Of a DNA stretch of 64,000 bases, positions 55,176 through 64,000 are shown piece by piece. The position numbers were made by a program, and so were the translations under genes. A model generated the notes under the pieces. It saw only the letters and a program-made list of their open reading frames with translations, was not told the origin of the DNA and did no database searches. Within the stretch, counting starts at the first letter, position 1. Each line of letters begins with the position of its first letter. Source of the DNA: Nitrospira sp. SG-bin1 (GTDB lineage: Bacteria > Nitrospirota > Nitrospiria > Nitrospirales > Nitrospiraceae); NCBI GenBank assembly GCA_002083365.1, contig LVWS01000033.1, positions 496,001 to 560,000 of the forward strand, in the 5' to 3' direction.

Positions 55176-55286
55176 GAGTACTCCTCCTCTTCTCTATGGG
55201 GCACGCCAGCACCCTAGCGTACGTAAGAGCGGAGGGGCAAGTATCCAATCAAGAGGACCCGAGGGAACAGTGTGGGAAGTCACAGG

Positions 55287-56537
55287 TCAGGGATACAATC
55301 CACGCTGGAGATGCGCCTGGGCCACTTGGTCAATCCCGCTCATGAGCGCCGCCATGCGCATGGACACCCCGCGCGCAGTCGAAAAATGGAGTGTCCGTTG
55401 AAAGGCGGATGTGATGATGTCTTGCAGACGATGCTGAATGTCTGTCGCGCTCCAGAAAAAGCGCTGAAGGTCTTGCACCCATTCGAAGTACGAGACGATG
55501 ACCCCCCCGGAATTCGCAAGGATGTCGGGGATGACGAATATGCCTTTGTCGGCGAGGATGCGGTCGGCTTCCAGCGTTGTCGGCCCGTTCGCACCTTCGG
55601 ATAGTATCCGACACCGTAAGGAATGGGCGTTCTTGCTTGTGATCTGTTCCGAGAGAGCAGCAGGCACCAGGACAGTGCAGTCCAGTTGAAGCAATTCTTC
55701 ATTCGTGATCGCCTCCCCAAGCCTGGTGTCATGCAGCGGTTCACCGGGGGTGCGCCGAAGGAGCTGTGCGATATCCAACCCCTTGTCGTTGTAGAGACCG
55801 CCATTGACATCACTGACGGCGATCACCCGTGCCCCCTGTTGTTGCATGATGCGGGCGGTGTGTGAACCGACATTTCCAAATCCTTGGATCGCCACGGTGG
55901 CATTTTCCATTGGCAACCTAAGGTGGCGAAGCGCTTCTTGGGTCACATACACGACTCCGCGTCCCGTCGCTTCTTCTCGGCCTAAGCTCCCCCCGATCGA
56001 AATCGGTTTGCCGGTGACCACTCCGGGAACAGCGAAGCCGACTTGTTGGCTGTACGTGTCCATCATCCAGGCCATGATCTGGGCGTCGGTTCCCACGTCC
56101 GGGGCCGGTACATCCTTGTCCGGACCGATCAGTGGGAAAATCTCGGCGACGTATCGCCGTGTCAGCCGCTGTAACTCGGCGGGTGACAGCCGCCGCGGCG
56201 CTACTGCGACTCCGCCTTTCGCGCCTCCATAAGGCAAGCCGGCCAACGCGCATTTCCACGTCATCCACATCGCAAGGGCGGCCACCTCACCAAGATTCAC
56301 GTCGGGATGGTAACGCACGCCTCCCTTGGAGGGGCCGCGTGATGAATCATGTTGAACCCGGTAGCCGGTAAAGACTTCCACGTGCCCATCGTCCATCCGA
56401 ACTGGAACGCTCACGACGAGAGACCGCTGGGGAAGTTTCAGCCGTTCGCGAAGGTTCGGGTCGAGGTTCATGGCCTCCGCCGCCTGATCGAACTGAGCCA
56501 CTGCTAGGCGGAAAGTCGGTGTGTCAAGTTCCTGCAT
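55287..56537 (-). CDS. gdhA: glutamate dehydrogenase (Glu/Leu/Phe/Val family)
   Basis: 416 residues. Dimerisation/substrate domain with GPSKGGVRYHPDVNLGEVAA, KCALAGLPYGGAKGGVAV (catalytic Lys), VGTDAQIMAWMMDTYSQQVG and PISIGGSLGREEATGRGVVY, and NAD domain VAIQGFGNVGSHTARIMQQQ. NAD(P) specificity is not assigned. Alone on the minus strand, spaced from lipB by 45 bp. Confidence 0.94.
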   Translation of the reverse strand: MQELDTPTFRLAVAQFDQAAEAMNLDPNLRERLKLPQRSLVVSVPVRMDDGHVEVFTGYRVQHDSSRGPSKGGVRYHPDVNLGEVAALAMWMTWKCALAGLPYGGAKGGVAVAPRRLSPAELQRLTRRYVAEIFPLIGPDKDVPAPDVGTDAQIMAWMMDTYSQQVGFAVPGVVTGKPISIGGSLGREEATGRGVVYVTQEALRHLRLPMENATVAIQGFGNVGSHTARIMQQQGARVIAVSDVNGGLYNDKGLDIAQLLRRTPGEPLHDTRLGEAITNEELLQLDCTVLVPAALSEQITSKNAHSLRCRILSEGANGPTTLEADRILADKGIFVIPDILANSGGVIVSYFEWVQDLQRFFWSATDIQHRLQDIITSAFQRTLHFSTARGVSMRMAALMSGIDQVAQAHLQRGLYP

Positions 56538-56582
56538 AAGGCTCCCCTGAACAAACGCCCGCCATCGCCGTACCCTGACGCG

Positions 56583-57296
56583 TCATGCAGCCGTTGATCG
56601 GTTGCAGGTGAACACCGCCGCAAAGGCCAGAGCAAGGCACTGTTTGACCTCCTCAACCGGAACTGCTGTTTGGCGTACTGCCGCCATGGATGTCACACGG
56701 CAATCAGGAAATCCGCAGGGATGGATCCGTTGGAACGGCGTGAGATCCAAATCGACATTCAAGGCGAACCCGTGCAATGTCACGCCGTGCTCGATTCGTA
56801 TTCCCACGAAGGCGATTTTTTGAAGCTCAGGTCGCAGGATCCACACACCTGGCTTGCCCGTGATGCGAGAGCCGGCAATGTCCCAATGGGCGAGCGTCTG
56901 AATGATCACCTCTTCCAGCAACCAGACCAATTGCTTGGGCCCGGCAGCATGGCGATCAAGCTTGAGCACGGGGTAGACGACAATCTGTCCGGGGCCGTGA
57001 AAGGTCACCGATCCGCCACGATTGACGTGATGCAGTTCGGCTCCATCCTCGCATAACGCGGATTCACTACCTCCCCAATCTGACGGCTTGGTGCGACGTC
57101 CGAGCGTATAGACGGGTGGATGTTCAAGAATCAGAACCGTGTCCGGCCGGCGATTGAGGAGACGTTCCCCATGCAAGCGAGACTGTATTTCCCAGGCTAC
57201 GAGATAAGGGACCGGTTCTGGAAAGAAACGAATCGCATCCGTCTGAATGTGGAGAAATTCCAAGTGTGGGGACGTCGCGGTATTCGCGTCGATCAC
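56583..57296 (-). CDS. lipB: octanoyltransferase LipB
   Basis: 237 residues. VLILEHPPVYTLGRRTKPSD, VNRGGSVTFHGPGQIVVYPV, KIAFVGIRIEHGVTLHGFAL and the catalytic Cys in HPCGFPDCRVTSM; Lys in QKIAF. Transfers octanoyl to lipoyl domains (first step of protein lipoylation). Slightly longer than E. coli LipB at the N-terminus. Confidence 0.93.
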   Translation of the reverse strand: MIDANTATSPHLEFLHIQTDAIRFFPEPVPYLVAWEIQSRLHGERLLNRRPDTVLILEHPPVYTLGRRTKPSDWGGSESALCEDGAELHHVNRGGSVTFHGPGQIVVYPVLKLDRHAAGPKQLVWLLEEVIIQTLAHWDIAGSRITGKPGVWILRPELQKIAFVGIRIEHGVTLHGFALNVDLDLTPFQRIHPCGFPDCRVTSMAAVRQTAVPVEEVKQCLALAFAAVFTCNRSTAA

Positions 57297-57436
57297 GGGA
57301 TTACACGCTCAAGGGGACAGATCCATCCATCAAGATGGCTAACGTCCATCAGGATCAATTCCAAAGGTCGCGGTCGTGGAGAAGCACAAGCCCGCATGGT
57401 TTGGATATTGTTGCATACTTCACCGACAGAGGAAAG

Positions 57437-57475
57437 CCGGGTTACGAGAGGAACGGTATTCCCCCCGCAACCCGG
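57437..57475 (-). terminator. possible terminator hairpin of the sigma-factor gene
   Basis: CCGGGTTGCG paired with CGTAACCCGG on the minus strand (one mismatch), ~20-base loop, followed by a pyrimidine-rich stretch. Just beyond the sigma-factor stop. Moderate. Confidence 0.35.
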
Positions 57476-57487
57476 TATATTCGGTAA

Positions 57488-58744
57488 CTACTTGATGGCG
57501 GCGAAAAGCTCCTTGATCGCAGGAGTCTTCAGCTTCTTGAGCGCCTTCGCCTCGATTTGGCGAATACGTTCGCGTGTCACGGACAAGCTCTGACCGACCT
57601 GCTCCAGAGTGCTGGCTTCATCATAGCCGATTCCGAAGCGGAGCCTAATGACGGTTTGCTCGCGAGGCGTGAGAGTGCTCAGAATTCGGTCCAGTTGTTC
57701 GGTCAGTTCACTCCGGTGGACATGTGCATCGGGTGGAACAGCTTCCTGGTCCGGAATCATATCCCCGAATTGGGTATCGCCGTCACCGATTGGAGTTTCC
57801 AAGGCCACCGGTTCCTGAAAGGCGAGCACTGTCTCGCGGAGTCGCTCCGGTCTCATGCGCAACGCATGGGCGATCTCTTCCAAGCGGGCCGGTCGTCCAA
57901 ACTGTTGCCCCAGTCTCCGCATCACACGGAGGATTCGATGCGAGGCTTCCGTTTGGTGGACCGGAATGCGAATCGTTCTCGATTGGTCCGCCAACGCCCG
58001 GGTGATGCCCTGCCGGATCCACCACGTGGCGTAGGTGCTGAACTTGAATCCCTTTCGGTACTGGTATCGTTCGGCCGCTTTCATCAGGCCGATATTGCCT
58101 TCCTGCACGAGATCCAGCAAGCTCAACCCTCGACCGGTGTAATGTTTAGCGACATCCACCACCAAACGAAGATTGCACCGCACGAGTTCATCTTTGCCCT
58201 CCTCCAAGATGACCCTGGCGGAGCGGATTTCATCGAGCAATAGGTTCAGCGTCTTGGCGGTGCCCGCGACAGGCTTGAAGTCTGAATCCGACTGATTGAG
58301 GGTGGTGTGTAAGGCCTTCTCGGCACTATCCAACGCGGTCGCCGAAAGTCCGCTCAACCGTCTGACTGTTTGCAGGACTTTCACGCTCTCTGCAACAACG
58401 GGTGTACGTTTGGATTTGAACAAGACTCGTACGGCCTGACGAAGAGCCGCCCGAATGCGCCTTGTCCCATGGTCCACTCGTTTGGCGATGGCAGTTTCCT
58501 CTTCCCGCGTCAGGAGCCCTCGTTCGCCGAACGATCGGAAGTACAAGGCTTCCAAAAGGAACGGGCTGGCCCCGCGGCTCATGCGCATGGCCGGTTGAGG
58601 TTTGGCGTCCGAGTCGGACTCCTCGGCTTCGACACGGCTCATCATTCCCAGCATGCCGCTGGCCTTGGCGTCATCGGCATCGACATCCGGGACGAAAGTT
58701 TTCTGTATCTCTATATCTTCTGACACTCGCAGTCCATCTTTCAT
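57488..58744 (-). CDS. RNA polymerase sigma-70 factor, primary type without region 1.1
   Basis: 418 residues. Region 1.2 (SPFLLEALYFRSFGERGLLT), region 2 (NLRLVVDVAKHYTGRGLSLL, DLVQEGNIGLMKAAERY, FSTYATWWIRQGITRALADQ, RTIRIPVH), region 3 (ARLEEIAHALRMRPERLRE) and region 4 (TPREQTVIRLRFGIGYDEAS; LEQVGQSLSVTRERIRQIEA). No long acidic region 1.1, and a ~60-residue variable insert between 1.2 and 2. RpoD/RpoS group; a housekeeping or stationary-phase role cannot be told apart from sequence alone. Confidence 0.88.
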   Translation of the reverse strand: MKDGLRVSEDIEIQKTFVPDVDADDAKASGMLGMMSRVEAEESDSDAKPQPAMRMSRGASPFLLEALYFRSFGERGLLTREEETAIAKRVDHGTRRIRAALRQAVRVLFKSKRTPVVAESVKVLQTVRRLSGLSATALDSAEKALHTTLNQSDSDFKPVAGTAKTLNLLLDEIRSARVILEEGKDELVRCNLRLVVDVAKHYTGRGLSLLDLVQEGNIGLMKAAERYQYRKGFKFSTYATWWIRQGITRALADQSRTIRIPVHQTEASHRILRVMRRLGQQFGRPARLEEIAHALRMRPERLRETVLAFQEPVALETPIGDGDTQFGDMIPDQEAVPPDAHVHRSELTEQLDRILSTLTPREQTVIRLRFGIGYDEASTLEQVGQSLSVTRERIRQIEAKALKKLKTPAIKELFAAIK

Positions 58745-58999
58745 CGTGTCACCTTTTGCTCTGGTTGAACATCGTACCTTGTTTGAGCCTTATTCAGCGG
58801 AAAAGATTCAACCGAGTCCAGATCTGTACTCAGATACGAAGCAAAAGAGATGCTGGATTCAAGATGAGAAAAGACGGGTGAAATCAGCTCGAAAAATCAG
58901 AAAGATTAGACGGGGCTAATGAGGAAGCACGGGAAGAACTGTCCCACTTATGCGGCATGTATGTAGGATCGGCATCAGAATTCAGGCTGAAATGCCACA

Positions 59000-59749
59000 C
59001 TATTTATTGGAAAAGAGTCCTTTGATGAAAGGGGCCAGGGTGTCGATTGGAATGGGGAAAATGGTCGTCGAGTTTTTTTCCGCCGCAATCTCGACGAGTG
59101 TCTGAAGGTACCTCAGCTGAAGCGCGGCAGGGTTTTGACTGATGACGTCGGCGGCTTCCGCAAGTTTCTGGGCGGCCTGGAATTCGCCCTCCGCGTGGAT
59201 GATCTTGGCGCGCCGCTCTCGTTCCGCCTCAGCTTGTCGGGCTATTGCACGTTGCATATCTTGCGGAATATCCACGTTTTTCACTTCAACGGCCGCCACC
59301 TTGACTCCCCAGGGTTCGGTCTGTTGATCGATAATCCGCTGCAGTTCGGCGTTGATGTCATCGCGCTTCGACAGCAGGTCGTCGAGCTGACTCTGACCGA
59401 GCACGCTGCGCAGGGTGGTTTGTGCCACTTGTGATGTGGAATACAAATAATCCTGGACGGCGAGGACGGCCCGTTGAGGATCAACCACACGAAGGAAGAT
59501 GACGGCATTCACCTTCACGGAAATATTGTCCCGGGTGATGACATCCTGGGAGGGGACTTCCATCGTCACGGTCTGTAGGTTGACCCGCACCATCTGTTGG
59601 AGGACCGGGACGACCAGCCGAATGCCCGGACCTTTCACCGTCTGAAACTTGCCCAGTACAAATACCACAAGCCGTTCATATTCCATGACGCGCTTGAAGC
59701 TCGCATAGAGCACGGCGCCCAGCAGGACTAACGGCATGAGCAATGACAT
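59000..59749 (-). CDS. slipin / stomatin-like SPFH protein
   Basis: 249 residues. N-terminal hydrophobic hairpin (SLLMPLVLLGAVLYASF), then the SPFH (band 7) domain: YERLVVFVLGKFQTVKGPGI, VDPQRAVLAVQDYLYSTSQV, VEVKNVDIPQDMQRAIARQA and a C-terminal coil. Membrane scaffold that partners with NfeD; the nfeD gene is immediately upstream in the same operon (24 bp gap). Confidence 0.92.
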   Translation of the reverse strand: MSLLMPLVLLGAVLYASFKRVMEYERLVVFVLGKFQTVKGPGIRLVVPVLQQMVRVNLQTVTMEVPSQDVITRDNISVKVNAVIFLRVVDPQRAVLAVQDYLYSTSQVAQTTLRSVLGQSQLDDLLSKRDDINAELQRIIDQQTEPWGVKVAAVEVKNVDIPQDMQRAIARQAEAERERRAKIIHAEGEFQAAQKLAEAADVISQNPAALQLRYLQTLVEIAAEKNSTTIFPIPIDTLAPFIKGLFSNK

Positions 59750-59773
59750 ATTGGCTCCTTATCTTCGGTCGAT

Positions 59774-61066
59774 TTATCTGTTGGTCGGGGCCACCTTTAC
59801 GGTCAGTCCCTCAATCCCCAGTACTTCTGCGGGTTCTCCCTGCCTTATCGGGGCATGGCTCACTGCCTCCCAGATTTCTCCATGTAGCGTAATCTGACCG
59901 CGAGGATTGAGGTCGGTCTTGGCGATCCCGATCGAGCCGATCATGCCCTCTGCTCCCGTAACCGGTCTGCCGCGGGTACTCTTGACGGCTGTCCAGGCAA
60001 TGATTCCAATCAAGGATCCGAGCGTCATGACTGTCGGCAATAAAAAGGATAGAGACACTTGCAAATACGGTGCGTCGCTCTTAATAAGCAACAAACCGCC
60101 CAACGTCATCGCCGCCACGCCGCCCAGCGCGAGCAACCCATAGCTGGTGACCGAAATTTCGAGCAGGAGGAAAACCACGCCGAGCACCACAAGAAGCGCG
60201 CCCGCGTAGTTCACGGGAAGCGACTGAAGTGAATAGAACGCCAAGATCAAGCTGATGGCGCCGATGATACCGGGCAGGATGGCGCCGGGGCTGTAGAGTT
60301 CGGCCATAATCCCGATTGTCCCAATGGACATGAGAAGGTAGGCGATATTGGGATCGCTCAAGATCTTGAGCAGTTCCAGGCGAGTTCCCATCGGGAATTC
60401 ACGGAGCGTAGCGGTCTCTTTCGGGAGCGTGATTGATCCGTGAGGAAGAGCAATCGTTCGTCCTTGGAGGTATTTCAATAATGTGGGGATGTCTTCCGCG
60501 ATCACGTCGATGATACGGAGTTTTAAGGCTTCTTGCTCGGTCACGGAGACGCTTTTTCGAACTGCGTCTTCGGCCCATGAGACGTTTCGTCCACGCTGTT
60601 CGGCGATACTTTTGATGTACGCGACCGCGTCGTTTTCCACCTTCTCCTTCATCGTGTTGTCCATCTCACCGCCACCCATCGCCACCGGATGTGCGGCTCC
60701 GATGTTGGTGCCCGGCGCCATGGCGGCCACATGGGCCGCCATCGTGATGAAGACACCTGCCGAGGCGGCACGGCCTCCGGAAGGAGCGACGAACACGATC
60801 ACCGGAATAGACGAGGCTGTCATGTCTTTGATCATCAAGCGCATGGACGTGTCCAGTCCTCCGGGAGTATCGAGTTTTAAGATGAGGGCTTGTGCACTCG
60901 ATGATTGGGCCAACGCGAGGGCATCGTGCAGATACTCCGCTGCGACAGGATTAATGACCCCTTCGTAGTTTGCGACGATGATGTCTTCGGCGAGCGCGGG
61001 GCAGGTTAACAGCATCAAACACAGGACCAATCCTGGACCCACAATCGGTGTTGTGAGCTTATACAT
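59774..61066 (-). CDS. NfeD-family membrane-bound serine protease (NfeD1b type)
   Basis: 430 residues. Signal peptide (VLCLMLLTCPALA), N-terminal ClpP-class protease domain (LKLDTPGGLDTSMRLMIKDM; VFVAPSGGRAASAGVFITMA with catalytic Ser; AHPVAMGGGEMDNTMKEKV), four TM helices, and a C-terminal NfeD OB-fold (GMIGSIGIAKTDLNPRGQIT). This long form typically cleaves the stomatin partner encoded beside it. Confidence 0.93.
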   Translation of the reverse strand: MYKLTTPIVGPGLVLCLMLLTCPALAEDIIVANYEGVINPVAAEYLHDALALAQSSSAQALILKLDTPGGLDTSMRLMIKDMTASSIPVIVFVAPSGGRAASAGVFITMAAHVAAMAPGTNIGAAHPVAMGGGEMDNTMKEKVENDAVAYIKSIAEQRGRNVSWAEDAVRKSVSVTEQEALKLRIIDVIAEDIPTLLKYLQGRTIALPHGSITLPKETATLREFPMGTRLELLKILSDPNIAYLLMSIGTIGIMAELYSPGAILPGIIGAISLILAFYSLQSLPVNYAGALLVVLGVVFLLLEISVTSYGLLALGGVAAMTLGGLLLIKSDAPYLQVSLSFLLPTVMTLGSLIGIIAWTAVKSTRGRPVTGAEGMIGSIGIAKTDLNPRGQITLHGEIWEAVSHAPIRQGEPAEVLGIEGLTVKVAPTNR

Positions 61067-61190
61067 GGGTGAAAGTGTCCTGTGTTCACCATCACTGTGG
61101 AAACGATCAATGATGAAAAGATCTTACGAGCCACTTGCTACCCTGTCAAGGAAGCGGCCTGGTTGCAAACCACGGAATGAACCCCCTAGA

Positions 61191-62075
61191 ATGCGCGGCA
61201 TGTCTTGCTTTGCCAATGGTGAACGTATCCATTTGGTCGACCAAAAAAGACGGCAGTACGCGCTCACGTTGAAAGCCGGCGAGACGTATCAATTCAGTGG
61301 ACAGAAGATTGCCCATGATGCGCTGATCGGACGTCCCGACGGATCTATCGTCACTCTGTCCGGCGGCAAGAAAATGGTGGCGCTCCGACCCACGTTCGGG
61401 GACTACGTACTTAAGATGCCCCGAGGGGCTCAGGTTCTCTATCCCAAGGATTTGGCACTGATTCCAATGTGGGCCGATGTGTATCCAGGCGCCCGTGTGT
61501 TTGAGGCTGGCACAGGGTCTGGGGCATTGACCATGGCCTTGCTGCGGTCGGTTGGGGCGAGAGGAACGGTCGTGACCTACGAGGCCAGGGAAGACTTTGC
61601 GCGGACCGCCTTGACCAACATTGAACGTTATTTGGGAGCTCCACCCAATCTTGTTCCGTTGCAACGGAACGTCTATGAAGGGATCGAGTTGCTAGATGAC
61701 GGGGTACCGTTCGATCGTGTCGTGCTTGACTTGCCGGAACCATGGCAGGTCGTCCCGCATGCAGCCAAAGCCCTTCGATCCGGCGGGATCTATCTGAGCT
61801 TTGTCCCTACCGTTCCGCAGGTCATGCAAACGGTGGAGGCACTTGAACGGACGGCCGTGTTCGAGATGATCGAAACGTTTGAGACCCTGTTGAGAACCTG
61901 GTCGGTGCAGGGTAGAAGTGTGCGTCCGGATCATCGCATGGTGGCTCATTCTGGGTTCATCACGGTGGCTCGTAAGGTCGAACCGGGGCTCCTGGGGCCA
62001 ACGACTGAGAGAAAAGTATCTGCGGATGGAGGCCAAGAAGACACGGACGAAGCGGAAGAGGAAGGGAGCGTATGA
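61191..62075 (+). CDS. trmI: tRNA (adenine-58-N1)-methyltransferase TrmI
   Basis: 294 residues. N-terminal beta domain (MSCFANGERIHLVDQKRRQY), then class I methyltransferase: VYPGARVFEAGTGSGALTMA, TYEAREDFARTALTNIERYL, DRVVLDLPEPWQVVPHAAKA and GIYLSFVPTVPQVMQTVEAL. Makes m1A58 in the T-loop of tRNA. An acidic C-terminal tail (EDTDEAEEEGS) extends it. ATG 61191 or 61200; the frame is open much further upstream. Overlaps the next gene by 4 bp. Confidence 0.9.
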   Translation: MRGMSCFANGERIHLVDQKRRQYALTLKAGETYQFSGQKIAHDALIGRPDGSIVTLSGGKKMVALRPTFGDYVLKMPRGAQVLYPKDLALIPMWADVYPGARVFEAGTGSGALTMALLRSVGARGTVVTYEAREDFARTALTNIERYLGAPPNLVPLQRNVYEGIELLDDGVPFDRVVLDLPEPWQVVPHAAKALRSGGIYLSFVPTVPQVMQTVEALERTAVFEMIETFETLLRTWSVQGRSVRPDHRMVAHSGFITVARKVEPGLLGPTTERKVSADGGQEDTDEAEEEGSV

Positions 62076-62833
62076 GTAGGTTGGAAAGCAAGGTAGCCGT
62101 GGTGACGGGAGGCAACGCCGGGATCGGCGAAGCGATTGCAAAACGGTTTGCCGAAGAGGGAGCTTCGGTTGTCATCACGGGGCGCCGGCAACAGGAATTG
62201 GATCGGGTGGCCAGTGTCATCCGACTCAATAAGGGAAAGGTATTGGGGGTTGCCGGTTCGGTGACGGACGAAGTCCACGTGCAGGACGTGGTCCGTCGAA
62301 CGCTTGATAGTTTCGGGCGGATCGATGTCCTCGTCAATAACGCGGGAATCGGGGAGTTTGGAAAGAAGCTTCACGAGATCGAGGATGCTGCCTGGGCGCG
62401 CGTGTTTGATATCAACGTGACCGGCGTATTTCGTATGACGCGAGCCGTCATCCCTCACATGCAGAAGCAAGGACGAGGCTCGATCATTAATATTTCGTCA
62501 GTTGCCAGTTTAGTAGGTCTTTCCGGCTTAACGGCTTATACCGCATCCAAAGGCGCACTGGATGCGATGACACGCGCACTGGCGGTCGAATATGCGAAGG
62601 AAGGGATTCGCTGTAATGTGGTGAATCCGGGACTGATTGATACGCCGATGGCAGCTCCCCTGATGGCCAATCCCGATATGCTCCAGCCCATCCTTGCCCA
62701 ATATGCCATTCGCCGCCCCGGGACGCCGGAAGAAGTGGCAAATATGGTCCTGTATCTTGCCTCGGAGGAAGCGGCCTGGATTACCGGGGCGACGTTTCCG
62801 ATTGACGGGGGCATGACCATATATAAAGGGTAA
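62072..62833 (+). CDS. SDR-family oxidoreductase (FabG-like)
   Basis: 253 residues. Rossmann GGNAGIGEAIAKRFAEEGAS, NNAG in VLVNNAGIGEFG, catalytic Ser (NISSVASLVG), and Y-x-x-x-K in AYTASKGALDAM; C-terminal GTPEEVANMVLYLASEEAAW and ITGATFPIDGGM. Ketoacyl reductase-type; exact substrate not assigned. Coupled to trmI by ATGA. Confidence 0.9.
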   Translation: MSRLESKVAVVTGGNAGIGEAIAKRFAEEGASVVITGRRQQELDRVASVIRLNKGKVLGVAGSVTDEVHVQDVVRRTLDSFGRIDVLVNNAGIGEFGKKLHEIEDAAWARVFDINVTGVFRMTRAVIPHMQKQGRGSIINISSVASLVGLSGLTAYTASKGALDAMTRALAVEYAKEGIRCNVVNPGLIDTPMAAPLMANPDMLQPILAQYAIRRPGTPEEVANMVLYLASEEAAWITGATFPIDGGMTIYKG

Positions 62834-62889
62834 ATATTGCGTCAATCAGCAGGAACGACTTCCCGTTCCAAGTGGAGAGTAAGTGAAGA

Positions 62890-63744
62890 ATGGACATTGA
62901 CGCGCACACACAGTTTTGCGGAGTGATCGGCAATCCGGTGGGTCATTCACTGTCGCCTGCCATTCACAATGCCGCGTTCCGCAAATTAGGGCTCAACTAT
63001 GTGTACCTTGCCTGGCAGGTGGAAGCGATTGGCGATGCCATCAAAGGGCTTCGCGCACTGGGGAACTTCCGGGGAGCGAGCGTGACGATTCCTCATAAGG
63101 TGGCGGCGATTTCCTTTCTTGATCAGGTAGATCCGACGGCACAGCGAATCGGTGCGATCAACACCATTGTGGCCGAAAAGGCTGCGTTGACCGGGTACAA
63201 TACAGATGCGACGGGTGCGCTAAGGGCGTTACGGCAAAGCGGCGTCGAGCTACAGGGCCGACGCATCGTCGTCCTTGGCTCCGGAGGGGCCGCTCGAGCG
63301 ATCGCCTTCGTGCTGTCAGCGGAATCCGGTGCGGAGAAATTGACATTACTAGGCATTGATGATTCCGAGCGGACCAGTCTGGCTCAGGAGGTCCGCGCTG
63401 AGACAATGTTGACGATCGAGGATTTTCACCTTGACGAAACCACCCTTCGGCGAGTACTTCCCGACGCGCACGTGCTCATTCATTGCACTCCAGTCGGCAT
63501 GTCTCCGAAAATCGATGTTTCTTGTGTCCCGGCTTCGCTTCTCCATGCCGATCTCTCCGTTATGGATATCGTCTATAATCCCCTCGAAACGAGATTGCTG
63601 AAAGATGCAAAACGTGCGGGGTGTAAGACGATTGCCGGGTTGGAGATGTTTCTCAATCAGGCTGTCGCTCAATTTGAGCTCTGGACCAATCAATCGGCTC
63701 CGGTTGATGTGATGCGCATGGTCTTGGAATCCCGCTTCCGATGA
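62890..63744 (+). CDS. aroE: shikimate dehydrogenase
   Basis: 284 residues. GVIGNPVGHSLSPAIHNAAF (shikimate-binding Ser pair), GASVTIPHKVAAISFLDQVD (catalytic Lys), GYNTDATGALRALRQSGVEL, NADP site VVLGSGGAARAIAFVLS and AGLEMFLNQAVAQFELWT. Reduces 3-dehydroshikimate. Its stop overlaps aroK start by ATGA. Confidence 0.95.
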   Translation: MDIDAHTQFCGVIGNPVGHSLSPAIHNAAFRKLGLNYVYLAWQVEAIGDAIKGLRALGNFRGASVTIPHKVAAISFLDQVDPTAQRIGAINTIVAEKAALTGYNTDATGALRALRQSGVELQGRRIVVLGSGGAARAIAFVLSAESGAEKLTLLGIDDSERTSLAQEVRAETMLTIEDFHLDETTLRRVLPDAHVLIHCTPVGMSPKIDVSCVPASLLHADLSVMDIVYNPLETRLLKDAKRAGCKTIAGLEMFLNQAVAQFELWTNQSAPVDVMRMVLESRFR

Positions 63745-64000
63745 ATGTGGTCTTGATCGGCTATCGAGGTACGGGAAAGAGCACGGTCGGAAAGATCCTG
63801 GCGGCTCGACTCGGACGTGTCCTTGTGTCGACCGATGCGGAGATCGTGAAGTTCGTCGGTCAAAGCATTCCGGAAATCGTCGAAACAAATGGGTGGGAAT
63901 ACTTCCGTGAGCTCGAAACCAAAGTGTGCCAAGAACTGTCCGGCCGGATAGGGTTGGTGATTGATACGGGTGGGGGAGCAATCCTTCGACCACGAAATGT
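63741..64000 (+). CDS. aroK: shikimate kinase (partial, window edge)
   Basis: First ~86 residues only. IGYRGTGKSTVGKILAARLG is the P-loop, then STDAEIVKFVGQSIPEIVET, WEYFRELETKVCQELS and DTGGGAILRPRNV (shikimate-binding GGG). The gene continues past position 64000. Start overlaps aroE. Confidence 0.93.
   Translation, partial: MNVVLIGYRGTGKSTVGKILAARLGRVLVSTDAEIVKFVGQSIPEIVETNGWEYFRELETKVCQELSGRIGLVIDTGGGAILRPRN

Overview
The window looks like chromosomal DNA of a Gram-negative, GC-rich bacterium. Two genes for ADP-heptose (LPS core) synthesis, several outer-membrane or periplasmic proteins (OmpA-type, a beta-barrel candidate, SurA-like chaperones, lipoproteins) and 30S protein S1 with six S1 domains show a diderm cell. 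The gene set and order best fit Nitrospirota, probably Nitrospira: an aromatic amino-acid supra-operon running into cmk-plsC-rpsA-sppA-ihf, and two proteins made of repeated PCP_red domains. That placement is inference from remembered gene content; no rRNA, tRNA or CRISPR array was seen.

Layout. 0.1-2.8 kb: a BCS1-like AAA ATPase, an AT-rich PD-(D/E)XK-like gene (probably acquired), a VOC protein and a doubtful small ORF. 3.2-10.6 kb: mtgA and engB diverge; then a leftward operon rfaE2-mfd-PPIase lipoprotein-SurA-like. 10.8-16.2 kb: a large hybrid histidine kinase, then the leftward operon gmhA / deoxyhypusine-synthase-like / SprT-like. 16.3-19.4 kb: accessory island with a toxin-antitoxin pair whose toxin is frameshifted, a frameshifted DNA-binding-like gene, and a stand-alone CARF protein of the Cas02710 type. 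19.5-27.6 kb: thioesterase, methyltransferase, beta-barrel, membrane protein, a coiled-coil OmpA protein with 21-residue repeats, small secreted proteins, and an intergenic region with two perfect DnaA boxes.

28.1-35 kb: a membrane-anchored protein with a duplicated helix-hairpin-helix module, a lone HicB-like protein, a transposase remnant, and an RHS island: a candidate orphan immunity gene, an RHS core with a GIY-YIG-like C-terminal toxin, an LRR-like candidate immunity gene, and a truncated RHS N-terminal gene with IPT/TIG domains. 35-39.7 kb: PCP_red protein, His-rich membrane protein, yebC, ruvA, a Cys-rich secreted protein, ruvB. 39.8-50.7 kb: pheA-hisC-aroF-tyrA-aroA-cmk-plsC-rpsA-sppA-ihf-PCP_red, all rightward. 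50.8-55.2 kb: small hypothetical genes, an FG-GAP lipoprotein and a D-Ala-D-Ala carboxypeptidase. 55.3-61.1 kb (leftward): glutamate dehydrogenase, lipB, a primary-type sigma factor, slipin and NfeD. 61.2-64 kb (rightward): trmI, an SDR reductase, aroE and the start of aroK.

Working together: aroF, aroE, aroK and aroA cover most of the shikimate route, and pheA, tyrA and hisC take chorismate to phenylalanine and tyrosine. gmhA and rfaE2 are two steps of heptose activation. ruvA and ruvB form the branch-migration motor but ruvC is not beside them. The most unusual part is the RHS toxin-immunity island at 30.5-35 kb; the CARF protein at 18.2 kb and the possible DnaA-box cluster at 26.5 kb come next.
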